Part shown: positions 56,770 through 64,000 of the stretch, in pieces
How the letters are laid out: each line of letters begins with the position of its first letter
How positions within the stretch are numbered: position 1 is the first letter of the stretch
Origin: Hyphobacterium indicum
GTDB taxonomy: Bacteria > Pseudomonadota > Alphaproteobacteria > Caulobacterales > Maricaulaceae
Assembly (NCBI RefSeq): GCF_003129605.1
Contig: NZ_QBDX01000001.1
Location: 124,001-188,000, forward strand
Direction of reading: 5' to 3'
DNA: 64,000 nt
Notes under the pieces: generated by a model
What the model was told of the DNA's origin: nothing
The model's database searches: none
The model's input: only the letters and a program-made list of their open reading frames with translations
Position numbers and translations under genes: made by a program

Positions 56770-57825
56770 GTGAAACGATTTCTCGCTTTGGCCGCTGCAT
56801 TCTCGGTCAGCCCCTTGGCTCAGGCTCAGGATTTTTCAGACCAGCAAGTTTCGGATCATATCAGGGAAGGTCGCTATGGATCTGTAACCAGCCTTCTGAT
56901 CCTTCATGGTGGCAATATCACCTATGAAGGCTATTTTCGCGGAACGGATTCAGCCACACGGCATGATACGCGGTCAGTCACCAAGACCATCACTGGCATG
57001 GCAGCGGGGTTGGCCATCGCAGATGGCGCAATCGAGCTGGAGACGCCGATAGCACAGATCTTTACCGATGCGATGCCCTTCGAAGACGACGACCCGAGGA
57101 AGCACGCCATCACGGTCTTCGACCTTCTCACCATGACCGGGCCGATGGAATGCAATGACTGGGAGCATTTCAGCCGCGGCAATGAAGAACGTATGTATAT
57201 GGTCGATGACTGGATTTCCTTCTATTGGGATCTGCCGATCCGGGCGGACCGGCCTTGGGAGACGCCTGCGTCCGACCGTCCGCATGGCAGAGCGTTTTCC
57301 TATTGCACAACCGGCGTTCAGGTGCTCTCGGAAGCCATTGCCCGCGGGGTCGGGATGCCTTTGGACGACTATTTGCAGGAGCGCCTTTTCGATCCCCTGG
57401 AAATCGAACAACCCGAATGGCAAAGGCTCGCCGGACGTGATGCCTTCGCCGGAGGCGGAATGCGTCTGACCACGCGGGAGTTGGCGCGGCTGGCGGAACT
57501 CTACCGCGCTGGGGGCGTGCAGAATGGCCAACATCTTTTGCCCGAAGACTGGATCGACAGGTCACTTGCGGAATACGCTGTCATCCCCGATCGCGAAAAT
57601 ACGGGATACGGATTTCTCTGGCGGCGGCGGGAGTATGAATCCGGCGGACAGAGTTTCTTGTCCTGGGAAATGGCCGGGAATGGCGGCAACCGCGTCCTGA
57701 TAATACCCGCGCTGGATGTTGTTGCCGTTATTACCAAAACCGATTTCAATACACCCGGAATGCACGAGGCCACCGACTCTCTTATCGAGGCCGAAATCGT
57801 CGGCCATTTTGCATCAGCTCACTAG
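56770..57825 (+). CDS. Secreted serine hydrolase of the class C beta-lactamase/penicillin-binding type
   Basis: 351 aa with signal peptide ending near AQAQD. Catalytic SxxK is SVTK (Ser69-Lys72). The usual YxN is YCT (Tyr178). The third motif is in the GNGGN segment. The family includes esterases, D-aminopeptidases and beta-lactamases; antibiotic hydrolysis should not be assumed. Divergent from and probably regulated by the CadC-like gene. Located between the 54-bp repeats. Confidence 0.85.
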   Translation: MKRFLALAAAFSVSPLAQAQDFSDQQVSDHIREGRYGSVTSLLILHGGNITYEGYFRGTDSATRHDTRSVTKTITGMAAGLAIADGAIELETPIAQIFTDAMPFEDDDPRKHAITVFDLLTMTGPMECNDWEHFSRGNEERMYMVDDWISFYWDLPIRADRPWETPASDRPHGRAFSYCTTGVQVLSEAIARGVGMPLDDYLQERLFDPLEIEQPEWQRLAGRDAFAGGGMRLTTRELARLAELYRAGGVQNGQHLLPEDWIDRSLAEYAVIPDRENTGYGFLWRRREYESGGQSFLSWEMAGNGGNRVLIIPALDVVAVITKTDFNTPGMHEATDSLIEAEIVGHFASAH

Positions 57826-57831
57826 CTGGGT

Positions 57832-57895
57832 GTCCAGGCCAGCTCGAACCGCTCGAATCAGGCGGGACGGTCCTCGGAAAACGCAAATCCTTCCC
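57832..57895 (-). pseudogene. Remnant of an ASCH-domain gene (3' part)
   Basis: 64 bp with five mismatches to 60033-60096, inside the 3' part of the intact ASCH gene on the same strand. It encodes the shared EGFAFSED and FERFEL peptides, but the frame carries a stop (TGA at the position of the Cys codon) and nothing of the 5' part remains. Confidence 0.85.
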
Positions 57896-57900
57896 ATTTC

Positions 57901-58122
57901 ATTTTCCTATGCGTCGGTTCGCCAGAGCAGGAAATGATCGCCAAAGCCTGTCTCGACCGGGGTGATTGCAAGGGCATCGGCCTGTGTGTCGGCGCCTCGC
58001 TGGACTTCCTTGGCGGCGCGGCCGAACGCACGCCGGTCTGGATGCGGAAAGCGAGTCTGGAATGGCTGCACCGTCTGGCGCAGGAACCACAGCGCATGTG
58101 GAAACGCTATCTGGTGGACGGA
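57901..58122 (+). pseudogene. Remnant of a WecG/TagA/CpsF-family glycosyltransferase (C-terminal ~74 codons)
   Basis: An open frame encodes LCVGSPEQE, then GIGLCVGASLDFLGGAAERTPVW split from WMRKASLEWLHRLAQEPQRMW and KRYLVDGP. These are the last conserved blocks of WecG/TagA enzymes, which add ManNAc-type sugars to lipid-linked carriers. The N-terminal two thirds are missing and the frame runs directly into the tacA-derived sequence at 58123. It is a dead fragment of a surface-polysaccharide gene. Confidence 0.85.
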
Positions 58123-58189
58123 CCGCTCGACACTCTATCGCAAGGTGCGGGAATACGATCTCGACGTCGATCAGGCCCGGACCGCCTGA
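58123..58189 (+). pseudogene. Duplicated 3' end of the tacA-like gene (direct repeat, copy 2)
   Basis: 58123-58176 is identical to 54968-55021, and the following codons still read Ala-Arg-Thr-Ala-stop with synonymous differences. Only the last helix of the Fis-type DNA-binding domain is encoded. It is in a different frame from the WecG fragment joined to it and is followed by its own terminator. Confidence 0.92.
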
Positions 58190-58201
58190 GTCAGGAAATA
58201 C

Positions 58202-58233
58202 GGGGCCGGAAGCCATACGCTTCCGGCCCCTTT
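58202..58233 (+). terminator. Rho-independent terminator after the tacA fragment
   Basis: A perfect 12-bp stem (GGGGCCGGAAGC / GCTTCCGGCCCC), 5-nt loop and TTTATATA. It is unlike the terminator of the intact tacA-like gene, so the fragment came with its own downstream DNA. Confidence 0.85.
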
Positions 58234-58250
58234 ATATAACGCTCCAAAAA

Positions 58251-59792
58251 CTATTCACCGTCCCGGACAAAAAGGCGGCTGAAAAAGGCCAATTCATTTA
58301 CCTCCCCGTCTTCCGGCCGGAAAAAGACCACCATTCCCTCGCCGTCATAAAACTCGACCCGCATCCAGTCCTCGCGTTCTCGATCGGATCCCATTCCGGT
58401 CAGGGGGGCGGACAACTGCCCCATTGTCGCGACCAGCTCACCATTATCCATGGCGATATCGATTGTCCCGTACTCCGCATTGATATAGCGGCCGGCATAG
58501 GACTCGATGGGCAGGGAAAGCTGGATATCCCGCCGTGGCGGCAGCAATTCCTGCAGTCTCAAAGCCCGGGTCTCACGGCGTAGCTGGGCAGATGCCTCGT
58601 TCAGGCGCTCCACGCCACGGGTCCATGCTTCTTCCGGAGCGCGATACCAGTCAAAGACAAACTCGGTGATGATATCGGCAGCGACCGCACCCACGCTGTC
58701 CTCATTTGTCATTACGGCGACGCCGACCTCACGTTCGGGCATAAATGCAAACAGCGCGGCATATCCGGTAAAGCCGCCGCCATGATAGATAACCGGGTCG
58801 GGACCCGCATGCCCGAGAAACCATCCCAGACCATAATGCTCGCGTGTCAAAAACGAGGGATGGTCCCCATTGATGCCGGCATGAGGCCGATGTGTGGTCT
58901 CGACAATTTCGGTGTCTATAACCTGACTGCCATCAAGACGACCGTCATTCATCTGGAAGATGAGCCAGCGCGCTGCATCATTGGCTGTCATGATGTGACC
59001 ACCGGCAGACTGCATCGTGACGTCGGACTTCAGAAGTTCGGCTGGCGTGGACCCGGAGGCCGAGCCGCCGGCGACATAGGCCGTTGCCAACTGTCCGGAG
59101 CGGCGAGCATCGTCTAAGCGGGTTGCGGTTTGTGACAAGCCCAGCGGAGCGTGCACATAGGTTTCGACAATGTCCTGCCAGCTCAACCCGAGCTCATGCT
59201 GGGCAATGGTCGTGACAATATTGTATCCGGAGTTGGTGTAATTGAACTCGCCGGGTCCGGCGTCCTCCTGAGGCCGCAAATAACGCAACATCTCCCAGGC
59301 AATTTCGGGGGTCCACTCCCCAGAGCGGGTTTGCCGGAAAGACAAGCCATCAGAATGGATGCCGCCGGTATGATAAAGCATCTGGCGCAAGGTGACCTCG
59401 CCGGCCGGCAAGTCCTCGCGAAAGTCCACGTCCGGCGCGGCCTCGGCCAGGGTGCGATCCAGTTCGAAAACGCCCTCCCGGTCAAGAATTTCAAGGGCAA
59501 GGGCTACAAATGACTTTGTGACAGACCCGATGTAGAAAGAGGTCTCTGCGGAGACGGGCCGGTTATGCTCGATATCGGCCAGGCCGAAGCCGCCCGCAAA
59601 TTCAGTCTCATCGCCGCGTACGACCGCGACCGAGATACCCGGAACGCGGTCGAGCCGGTCCAGCGTGTACTCGGTGAAAGCTGCGAGGTCGGTTGCGAAA
59701 TCCTGTCCGCGATCGGCCATATCGGGTGGAGCAGAGCAGCCTGTGATCCAAAAGCAAATTATCGGCAACAACGCAATTCTGAATTTACGCAT
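58251..59792 (-). CDS. Serine hydrolase lipoprotein (beta-lactamase family)
   Basis: 513 aa from the ATG at 59792, preceded by AGGA. Lipoprotein signal ending ITGC. Catalytic SxxK is SVTK (Ser90-Lys93), YxN is YTN (in FNYTNSGYN), and the C-terminal ~130 residues form the extra domain often found in this family. Likely an esterase or peptidase at the envelope. It is the second serine hydrolase of the tacA-ASCH interval and is not closely similar in sequence to the first. Confidence 0.86.
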   Translation of the reverse strand: MRKFRIALLPIICFWITGCSAPPDMADRGQDFATDLAAFTEYTLDRLDRVPGISVAVVRGDETEFAGGFGLADIEHNRPVSAETSFYIGSVTKSFVALALEILDREGVFELDRTLAEAAPDVDFREDLPAGEVTLRQMLYHTGGIHSDGLSFRQTRSGEWTPEIAWEMLRYLRPQEDAGPGEFNYTNSGYNIVTTIAQHELGLSWQDIVETYVHAPLGLSQTATRLDDARRSGQLATAYVAGGSASGSTPAELLKSDVTMQSAGGHIMTANDAARWLIFQMNDGRLDGSQVIDTEIVETTHRPHAGINGDHPSFLTREHYGLGWFLGHAGPDPVIYHGGGFTGYAALFAFMPEREVGVAVMTNEDSVGAVAADIITEFVFDWYRAPEEAWTRGVERLNEASAQLRRETRALRLQELLPPRRDIQLSLPIESYAGRYINAEYGTIDIAMDNGELVATMGQLSAPLTGMGSDREREDWMRVEFYDGEGMVVFFRPEDGEVNELAFFSRLFVRDGE

Positions 59793-59953
59793 AGGCAGGT
59801 CCTCATTCGAGATTGACGGTCGCAATGACAAGTCTGATCCCTCTGGGCACTGCAGTCTTGAAAGATTTTAACCTTCATTGTGTCGATCATATCTGGACGT
59901 TGCAGCAATGGATCATCGCAGGCGGGGCCCTTCGCTGCGTGCCTTGACAACCT

Positions 59954-60484
59954 CTAATCCTGGCGCGCCATCGGGTGGCGTCGAGGGAGGCAATTTCCCT
60001 TCGGCTTCACTAGGCGAAAATCATCACCCCCCGTCCAGACCAGCTCGAACCGCTCGAAACAGGCGGGAAGGTCCTCGGAAAACGCGAAACCTTCCCGCTC
60101 GGCTTCCCGCATCCAGTAGGCCAGATGCTCGCGCCACCAGTATTCGAAGGACCGGTCGCCTTCGCCTTCATCCCACGCAAATTGCGCATCGGCCTCGCGC
60201 ACCGGCTTGATCTCGACAGATGTCGTCCGGATCACGCAGGCGGGTTTTCCGCGTCCATCAAGTATGATCGACAGATCGCCGGACTCGGGAAATCGTGCGC
60301 CTGGCTGCTCATACCAGCGGGCCAGCGCACAGGTCGCCCGCTTCTGTCCGATCAGGACGAGGCCGAGCAATTCATCCGCCAGAGCCTCGCTGTCGCCGAA
60401 CTGATCGACATCAAACGGTTCGCCGGAATGTCCGGTTTCTGCGCAGAAACGGTCCCAGAAGGCGCGTTGATCAGGCGTCATCAT
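59954..60484 (-). CDS. ASCH-domain protein
   Basis: 176 aa. The conserved pattern of an ASCH (ASC-1 homology, PUA-like) domain is seen in LGLVLIGQKRATCALARWYE, GRGKPACVIRTTSVEI and the DRSFEYWWREH region. ASCH proteins bind RNA or modified nucleotides; some hydrolyse N4-acetylcytidine. Its start overlaps the end of the upstream basic-protein gene by 14 bp, so it belongs to the gapR operon. A 64-bp piece of its 3' part is duplicated at 57832-57895. Confidence 0.85.
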   Translation of the reverse strand: MMTPDQRAFWDRFCAETGHSGEPFDVDQFGDSEALADELLGLVLIGQKRATCALARWYEQPGARFPESGDLSIILDGRGKPACVIRTTSVEIKPVREADAQFAWDEGEGDRSFEYWWREHLAYWMREAEREGFAFSEDLPACFERFELVWTGGDDFRLVKPKGNCLPRRHPMARQD

Positions 60485-60920
60485 CTCCACCCTTGATCAC
60501 CCGCAGCTTCGGCGGGCCGGTCGGGCGGGACGGTGAAAGCGGTTCCGCCGCCTCACCGCTTTCCAGATCCTCATTGATGTCCCGCACCCGCGGACCAGGC
60601 GATTTCGCTTTCGGCTTGAAGCCGGATTGCCGGAAACCCTTGCCGCGTGACATCGGCTTGCGGCCCTTGCCGTCCGCCTTCTTCTCGATTTCGCGCAACT
60701 TGGCTGTCTGCAGGCCGGAGAGGGCCTCATCCAGCTTGCCCTTGTCGGGATCATTGAAGGCCGAACCATAGGTTTCCAGCCGGTCACCGACCGAGGTGAT
60801 GAATTCGTCTTCCCATTCGGACAGCGTGTCCTCGCCCTGCTTTTCGGCGATCTTGCGGCGTGTGCGTTCGAGGCGGCGCAGCGCCTTGCGGGTCTTTTTG
60901 GGGTCGACCTCGCGCGGCAA
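60471..60920 (-). CDS. Basic protein of unknown function downstream of gapR
   Basis: 149 aa from a TTG at 60920, 7 bp after the gapR stop, with GAGG about 12 bases upstream. A longer frame to 61061 would overlap gapR by 134 bp and looks like out-of-frame gapR. The sequence is charged: an N-terminal helical region (KKTRKALRRLERTRRKIAEK) and a Lys/Arg/Pro-rich, probably disordered tail ending KLRVIKGGDDD. No family recognised. Cotranscription with gapR suggests a nucleic-acid-related role. Confidence 0.68.
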   Translation of the reverse strand: MPREVDPKKTRKALRRLERTRRKIAEKQGEDTLSEWEDEFITSVGDRLETYGSAFNDPDKGKLDEALSGLQTAKLREIEKKADGKGRKPMSRGKGFRQSGFKPKAKSPGPRVRDINEDLESGEAAEPLSPSRPTGPPKLRVIKGGDDDA

Positions 60921-60927
60921 GCCGGGC

Positions 60928-61206
60928 TCAGTCCTCGACCGCGCCCAGATAGAGCTCGAGCAGGGCTTCGGTTTCCTGCCGCTCATTGCGGTCGATCTTG
61001 CGCAGGGCGATGACGCGGCGGAGGATTTTGGTGTCATAGCCCATGGATTTCGCCTCGGCATAGACTTCCTTCATGTCGTCCATCACCTGCTTCTTGTCTT
61101 CCTCCAGACGTTCGATCCGGGCGACGAAGGCCTTCAATTGCTCGCGCGCGGCCTGGCCGATCGTGTGGGTGTTGTCGGAAACGGCAGATGGGGATGCATC
61201 ATCCAT
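60928..61206 (-). CDS. gapR: GapR family nucleoid-associated protein (DUF2312)
   Basis: 92 aa. The DUF2312 core is seen as [35 protein letters not shown] and [19 protein letters not shown]. In Caulobacter, GapR is a tetramer that clamps overtwisted DNA ahead of polymerases and is essential for normal growth. Two genes follow closely (basic protein, ASCH protein) and are likely cotranscribed. Confidence 0.92.
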   Translation of the reverse strand: MDDASPSAVSDNTHTIGQAAREQLKAFVARIERLEEDKKQVMDDMKEVYAEAKSMGYDTKILRRVIALRKIDRNERQETEALLELYLGAVED

Positions 61207-61294
61207 GGCGCGGCCTCTGGTCAGTCAGGTTGAATTGAAGGGCGCAGGCTAGGGGCCGTCAACCGATTCCTCAAGCACGCGATCAGCGGCCGGA

Positions 61295-62206
61295 TCAGTT
61301 ATCCCCGGCCCGGTGCAGGCGGCGCACGGCATTGGCGACCACATCCGGTGCCGTATGATGCAGCATATGCCCCCAGTCCGCGCGGACAATCAGCTCGGCA
61401 TCCGGCAGGCTGGCCGCGACCGGAACCGAATGGCGGTTTGTGAACACCACCTGATCGGCTTCCCCGGCCAGAAAAACCACCGGGAGGCTCACGCCGGAGT
61501 AAAGCGCTTCCTGCCGCGCGAGATGGTCATTCACCTGTGCCATGTCCTCGGCATTGGCCTTGAAGATGTCCGCGCGGAAGAGGCGATTGACTTGCACGGT
61601 CTCCGCATAACCGTCCGGCACCGGTTGCGGATGGAAGGTGTCTTCGAGACCCGCATCGATCCGCCGCGGCCCCACCAGTGGAATGATCAGGCGGGTGATA
61701 ACCGGACCGATACCGAAAAGCCGCGAGGCGCGATTATACCAGGCCGCATCGCCGACACCGGAATGCAGAGGGGCGCCGATCAGCACGATGCCCGACAAGA
61801 CCTCGCCATGATCAATCGCCATGCGCATGGTGATCGCCCCGCCCCAGGAATGGCCGACGACGACCGGGCGCTCCATGTCCAGGCGCGTCGCCAGTTCGGC
61901 GAGCAGCGCAGCTTCCCGCTCCGGCGTTCAGCGCCCGTCCGGCCGCTCGCTCCAGCCAAGCCCGGGACGGTCGACATAAACAGCACGGAATCCGTCCAGA
62001 TGGTCGCCAAGCGCCAGCCGCATGTCCTCGGCATTGGACGACGCGCCATGCAGGATCAGCACGGCCGGGCCGGTGCCCTCCTCGACATAGCGGATGCGGG
62101 CATTGTCGATCTCGATGAAGTGTCCGGCAGGAGGCATATCGTCAGCCAGGGCTTGAGGAGTAAACAGCAGGCACAGGGCCAGAAAAAGGGGCCCGCGAAA
62201 GATCAA
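61295..62206 (-). pseudogene. Alpha/beta hydrolase split by one in-frame stop codon
   Basis: Read from a TTG at 62206, the N-terminal part has a signal peptide (LALCLLFTPQALA) and the start of an alpha/beta hydrolase fold (VLILHGASSNAEDM, VDRPGLGWSERPDGR). A TGA at 61930-61928 interrupts; the same frame continues TPEREAALLAEL and, from Met at 61876, VVVGHSWGGAITMRM and the rest of the domain with the final His in DWGHMLHHT. No frameshift is needed: one codon change restores a ~303-aa enzyme. The first codons overlap the TPR gene stop by 4 bp. Sequencing error is an alternative. Confidence 0.82.
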
Positions 62207-62733
62207 AGCGACCGGCCCGTCAATTGGGCCCGCATGCGCGCCGCACCGCGCCCGGCAAGCTCATAGGCGGGATAGATGGTCAGCGCTTCCTGATAGGCTT
62301 CCAGCGCCGCTTCCGGCCGCTCGGCCGCTTCCAGCGTCGAGCCCAGAAGATAATAGGCATCGAAACGGCGCGGCTCCAGCGCCAGCGTCCGGTTCAGGGC
62401 TTCCAGCGCGTAAGTGTAATCCTGCTGTTCGAAAGCCACCTGCGCGGCCCGCAACCAGCCTTCGGCATAATCAGGTTCCAGCCGGGTGACATGATCGAAC
62501 ATGCGCGCGGCAATATCGGCATTATCGGCCGCCATGGCGGTTTCCCCGCGGTCCATCAGAAGGTCGATCGTGTCGCTGCCAGAGGTCGCCCAGAGCGCGA
62601 GGATCTCGTCCACCAGAGGCGCGGCGTTTTCCGGCGTGGCGGTTTGCAGATGGTCCAGCCTTTCGGTCAGACGTTCCTGCGGCGTCTGGAAGGGCAGGGC
62701 CTGGAGGAGAAGGGCAAGGATGAGGCTTTTCAT
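62203..62733 (-). CDS. TPR-repeat protein with signal sequence
   Basis: 176 aa from the ATG at 62733. N-terminal hydrophobic signal (MKSLILALLLQALPFQ), then three to four TPR motifs including YAEGWLRAAQVAFEQQDYTYA, split here from LEALNRTLALEPRRFDAYYL. Periplasmic scaffold, partner unknown. Its stop overlaps the start of the broken hydrolase gene (TTGA), so the two were an operon. Start choice: earlier codons to 62778 are possible. Confidence 0.8.
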   Translation of the reverse strand: MKSLILALLLQALPFQTPQERLTERLDHLQTATPENAAPLVDEILALWATSGSDTIDLLMDRGETAMAADNADIAARMFDHVTRLEPDYAEGWLRAAQVAFEQQDYTYALEALNRTLALEPRRFDAYYLLGSTLEAAERPEAALEAYQEALTIYPAYELAGRGAARMRAQLTGRSL

Positions 62734-62827
62734 GGCCGCAGAAGATAAGCGGCTTTGCGCCAAGGTCCAGCCGCGCACGCCGTGTCTGACGGAAGTTTAA
62801 CGCGGGCGGCGTGATGGGGGCGGAATC

Positions 62828-62853
62828 AAAAACGCCCCGGCAAGACCGGGGCG
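62828..62853 (-). terminator. Rho-independent terminator of rpmJ
   Basis: On the minus strand, stem CGCCCCGG / CCGGGGCG with a 5-nt loop followed by five T residues, 28 bp after the rpmJ stop. Confidence 0.88.
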
Positions 62854-62880
62854 CATCGCAGTTCAGGGTCTGCAGCCAGA

Positions 62881-63006
62881 CTAGCCGGCGCGGGCCTTGA
62901 AACGCGGGTCTTTCTTGTTGATCACGAAGACACGGCCGCGGCGGCGCACCACCTGACAGGCGGCATGGCGGTTTTTCAGCGATTTGAGCGAGCTGCGAAC
63001 TTTCAT
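62881..63006 (-). CDS. rpmJ: Ribosomal protein L36, type B (cysteine-poor)
   Basis: 41 aa: begins [20 protein letters not shown] and continues [21 protein letters not shown]. The zinc-ribbon cysteines of type A L36 are absent except one, and the protein has the longer C-terminal end typical of the alphaproteobacterial form. Component of the large ribosomal subunit. Monocistronic, with its own terminator. Confidence 0.95.
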   Translation of the reverse strand: MKVRSSLKSLKNRHAACQVVRRRGRVFVINKKDPRFKARAG

Positions 63007-63170
63007 CGGACCGGCCCCGTGCTTTCAATAAAAACCCGGCGCAAGCCGCCGGAGAGGCGCGGTATCTACGGGGCAGGGGGGGGAATGTCAACCGGAGGCT
63101 TCGGCAAAAATCAGCGCCTTACAAACCCGTTAGTTGCCCTTGCCATCAACCGCCCCTAGCTTCCCGCGCC

Positions 63171-63905
63171 ATGCGTATGATCACAGCTCTTCTGATCGGA
63201 CTGGCCGCTTCTGTCGAGGCAGCGGCTCAGGACATGATCGAGGTCGATCTCGAGCTCGTGCTCGCGGTCGATATTTCCTATTCCGTGGATGAAGACGAGG
63301 CCCGGCGCCAGCGCGAGGGCTATGTCGCCGCACTGGCCCATCCGGATGTCATTTCCGCAATCGAGGGCGGTCCGCTGGGCCGGATTGCCGTGACCTATGT
63401 CGAATGGGCCGATTCGCGTTTCCAGCGCGCCGCTGCCGACTGGACCGTTATCGCTTCGGAAGACGATGCACTGAATTTCGCTGCCATTGTGGCGGCAGCC
63501 CCGCTGGAGCGCGGTCATTATACCGCCATCGGCGCCGCGATCGCGGATTCGGTGCGCCGCATCGAAACCAATCAGTATCAGGGCTATCGCCGTCTGATCG
63601 ATATTTCCGGAGACGGGCCACAGAACCAGGGCATGGACCTCGATGAAGCCCGCGCCATGGCGGACGAGGCCCGCATCATCGTCAATGGCTTGCCGGTTAT
63701 CTCTGACCAGCCGGGCCGCTGGGTGCGCCCGGTCGAGGTCAATCTGGACGCCTATTTCCGGGAGAATGTCGTCACCGGCCCGGGGGCCTTTGTCCTGCCC
63801 GCCCGCACCGCCGACGAATTCCGCACCGCCATTCTGCGCAAGATGACGCTGGAAATCGCCGGCGCCGCGCCCATGCCCTCCGAACTGGTTGGTGCCGCAC
63901 CGTGA
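63171..63905 (+). CDS. Secreted DUF1194 protein with von Willebrand A-like fold
   Basis: 244 aa with a signal peptide (cleavage near AAAQD). A MIDAS-type DxSxS motif is seen as DISYS (Asp34, Ser36, Ser38), plus the DUF1194 segment HYTAIGAAIADSVRRIE and DISGDGPQNQG. It probably binds a divalent metal and a partner protein in the periplasm. Function unknown. The next gene overlaps by 4 bp (GTGA). Confidence 0.88.
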   Translation: MRMITALLIGLAASVEAAAQDMIEVDLELVLAVDISYSVDEDEARRQREGYVAALAHPDVISAIEGGPLGRIAVTYVEWADSRFQRAAADWTVIASEDDALNFAAIVAAAPLERGHYTAIGAAIADSVRRIETNQYQGYRRLIDISGDGPQNQGMDLDEARAMADEARIIVNGLPVISDQPGRWVRPVEVNLDAYFRENVVTGPGAFVLPARTADEFRTAILRKMTLEIAGAAPMPSELVGAAP

Positions 63906-64000
63906 GGTGTCTCGCCGTCCTCGTGTTTGCGTGTCTGGCGGCGATGCCGCCGGCTTTTGCGCAGCATTTTGCGGACCCGTCTGTCTATGCTGGCGATGAC
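63902..64000 (+). CDS. Secreted protein, 5' end only (runs off the window)
   Basis: 33 codons from a GTG that overlaps the DUF1194 stop. A signal peptide (VRCLAVLVFACLAAMPPAFAQ) is followed by HFADPSVYAGDD. The family cannot be judged. Translational coupling suggests a partner of the DUF1194 protein. Confidence 0.7.
   Translation, partial: MRCLAVLVFACLAAMPPAFAQHFADPSVYAGDD

Noticed and set aside
56770-57825. Antibiotic-resistance beta-lactamase
   Set aside because: SxxK is present but the YxN motif is changed and the wider family is dominated by esterases and peptidases; resistance is not supported.
54968-58176. Insertion sequence or integron cassette explaining the 54-bp repeats
   Set aside because: No transposase, integrase, terminal inverted repeats or attC-like structure could be found between the repeats; recombination of alleles fits better.
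61928-61930. In-frame TGA read as selenocysteine or a programmed recoding site
   Set aside because: No SECIS-like hairpin directly after it, the position is not catalytic in alpha/beta hydrolases, and a simple nonsense change explains it.

Overview
The window is high-GC alphaproteobacterial chromosome with no plasmid, phage or CRISPR hallmarks. The best guess is the Caulobacterales/Maricaulales/Hyphomonas group. Supporting markers are a GapR (DUF2312) gene, a TacA-like sigma-54 activator, an aa3-oxidase subunit IV next to a three-subunit transhydrogenase (pntAA/pntAB/pntB), a type-B L36 ribosomal protein, a Caulobacter-like orphan ParA, and a beta-helix/diheme-cytochrome pair of a type I associate with Hyphomonas. 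The assignment comes from gene content only.

Layout. 1-3.1 kb: 3' end of a cytochrome P450, a solitary peptide-binding lipoprotein and an HSL-type esterase. 3.2-13.2 kb: secreted M17 aminopeptidase, an IleRS2-like isoleucyl-tRNA synthetase, a palindromic intergenic repeat, hisS coupled to a DUF2520 dehydrogenase, a tRNA-His gene transcribed divergently from hisS, then uup and a ferredoxin-NADP reductase. 13.4-18 kb: an ABC ATPase with a permease fused to an M1 aminopeptidase. 18-23 kb: divergent Lrp regulator/methionine gamma-lyase, then a large periplasmic beta-propeller amidohydrolase. 23-31 kb: lysophospholipase-like hydrolase, glpK, carboxylesterase lipoprotein, katG. 29.7-34.2 kb: the glyoxylate bypass (aceA-aceB) opposite an ScfR/RamB-like regulator. 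34.3-42 kb: ammonium transporter, orphan ParA with a small helical partner, the cytochrome/beta-helix pair, a host-attachment-type protein and a BASS transporter. 42-46 kb: a PAS-AraC regulator and D-aminoacylase operon containing one low-GC gene. 46-51.5 kb: the pnt operon, interrupted by three small secreted-protein genes. 51.6-55 kb: hydrolase, CPBP protease, TacA-like activator.

55-60.5 kb is the most unusual part. The last 54 bp of the tacA-like gene recur perfectly 3.1 kb downstream. Between the copies lie a CadC-like regulator and a serine hydrolase, followed by decayed 3' fragments of an ASCH-domain gene and of a WecG/TagA glycosyltransferase. A second serine hydrolase and the intact ASCH gene follow. 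This looks like two haplotypes of one variable interval (tacA - serine hydrolase - ASCH) placed in tandem by recombination.

60.5-64 kb: GapR operon, a hydrolase gene broken by one in-frame stop, a TPR protein, rpmJ, and a DUF1194 protein overlapping a gene cut by the window edge. Much of the content points to a heterotroph using peptides, esters, C2/fatty-acid substrates and D-amino-acid conjugates. All identifications are from reading motifs; no database search was run. The only stretch over 300 bp without an intact gene is 57826-58250, which holds the gene remnants.
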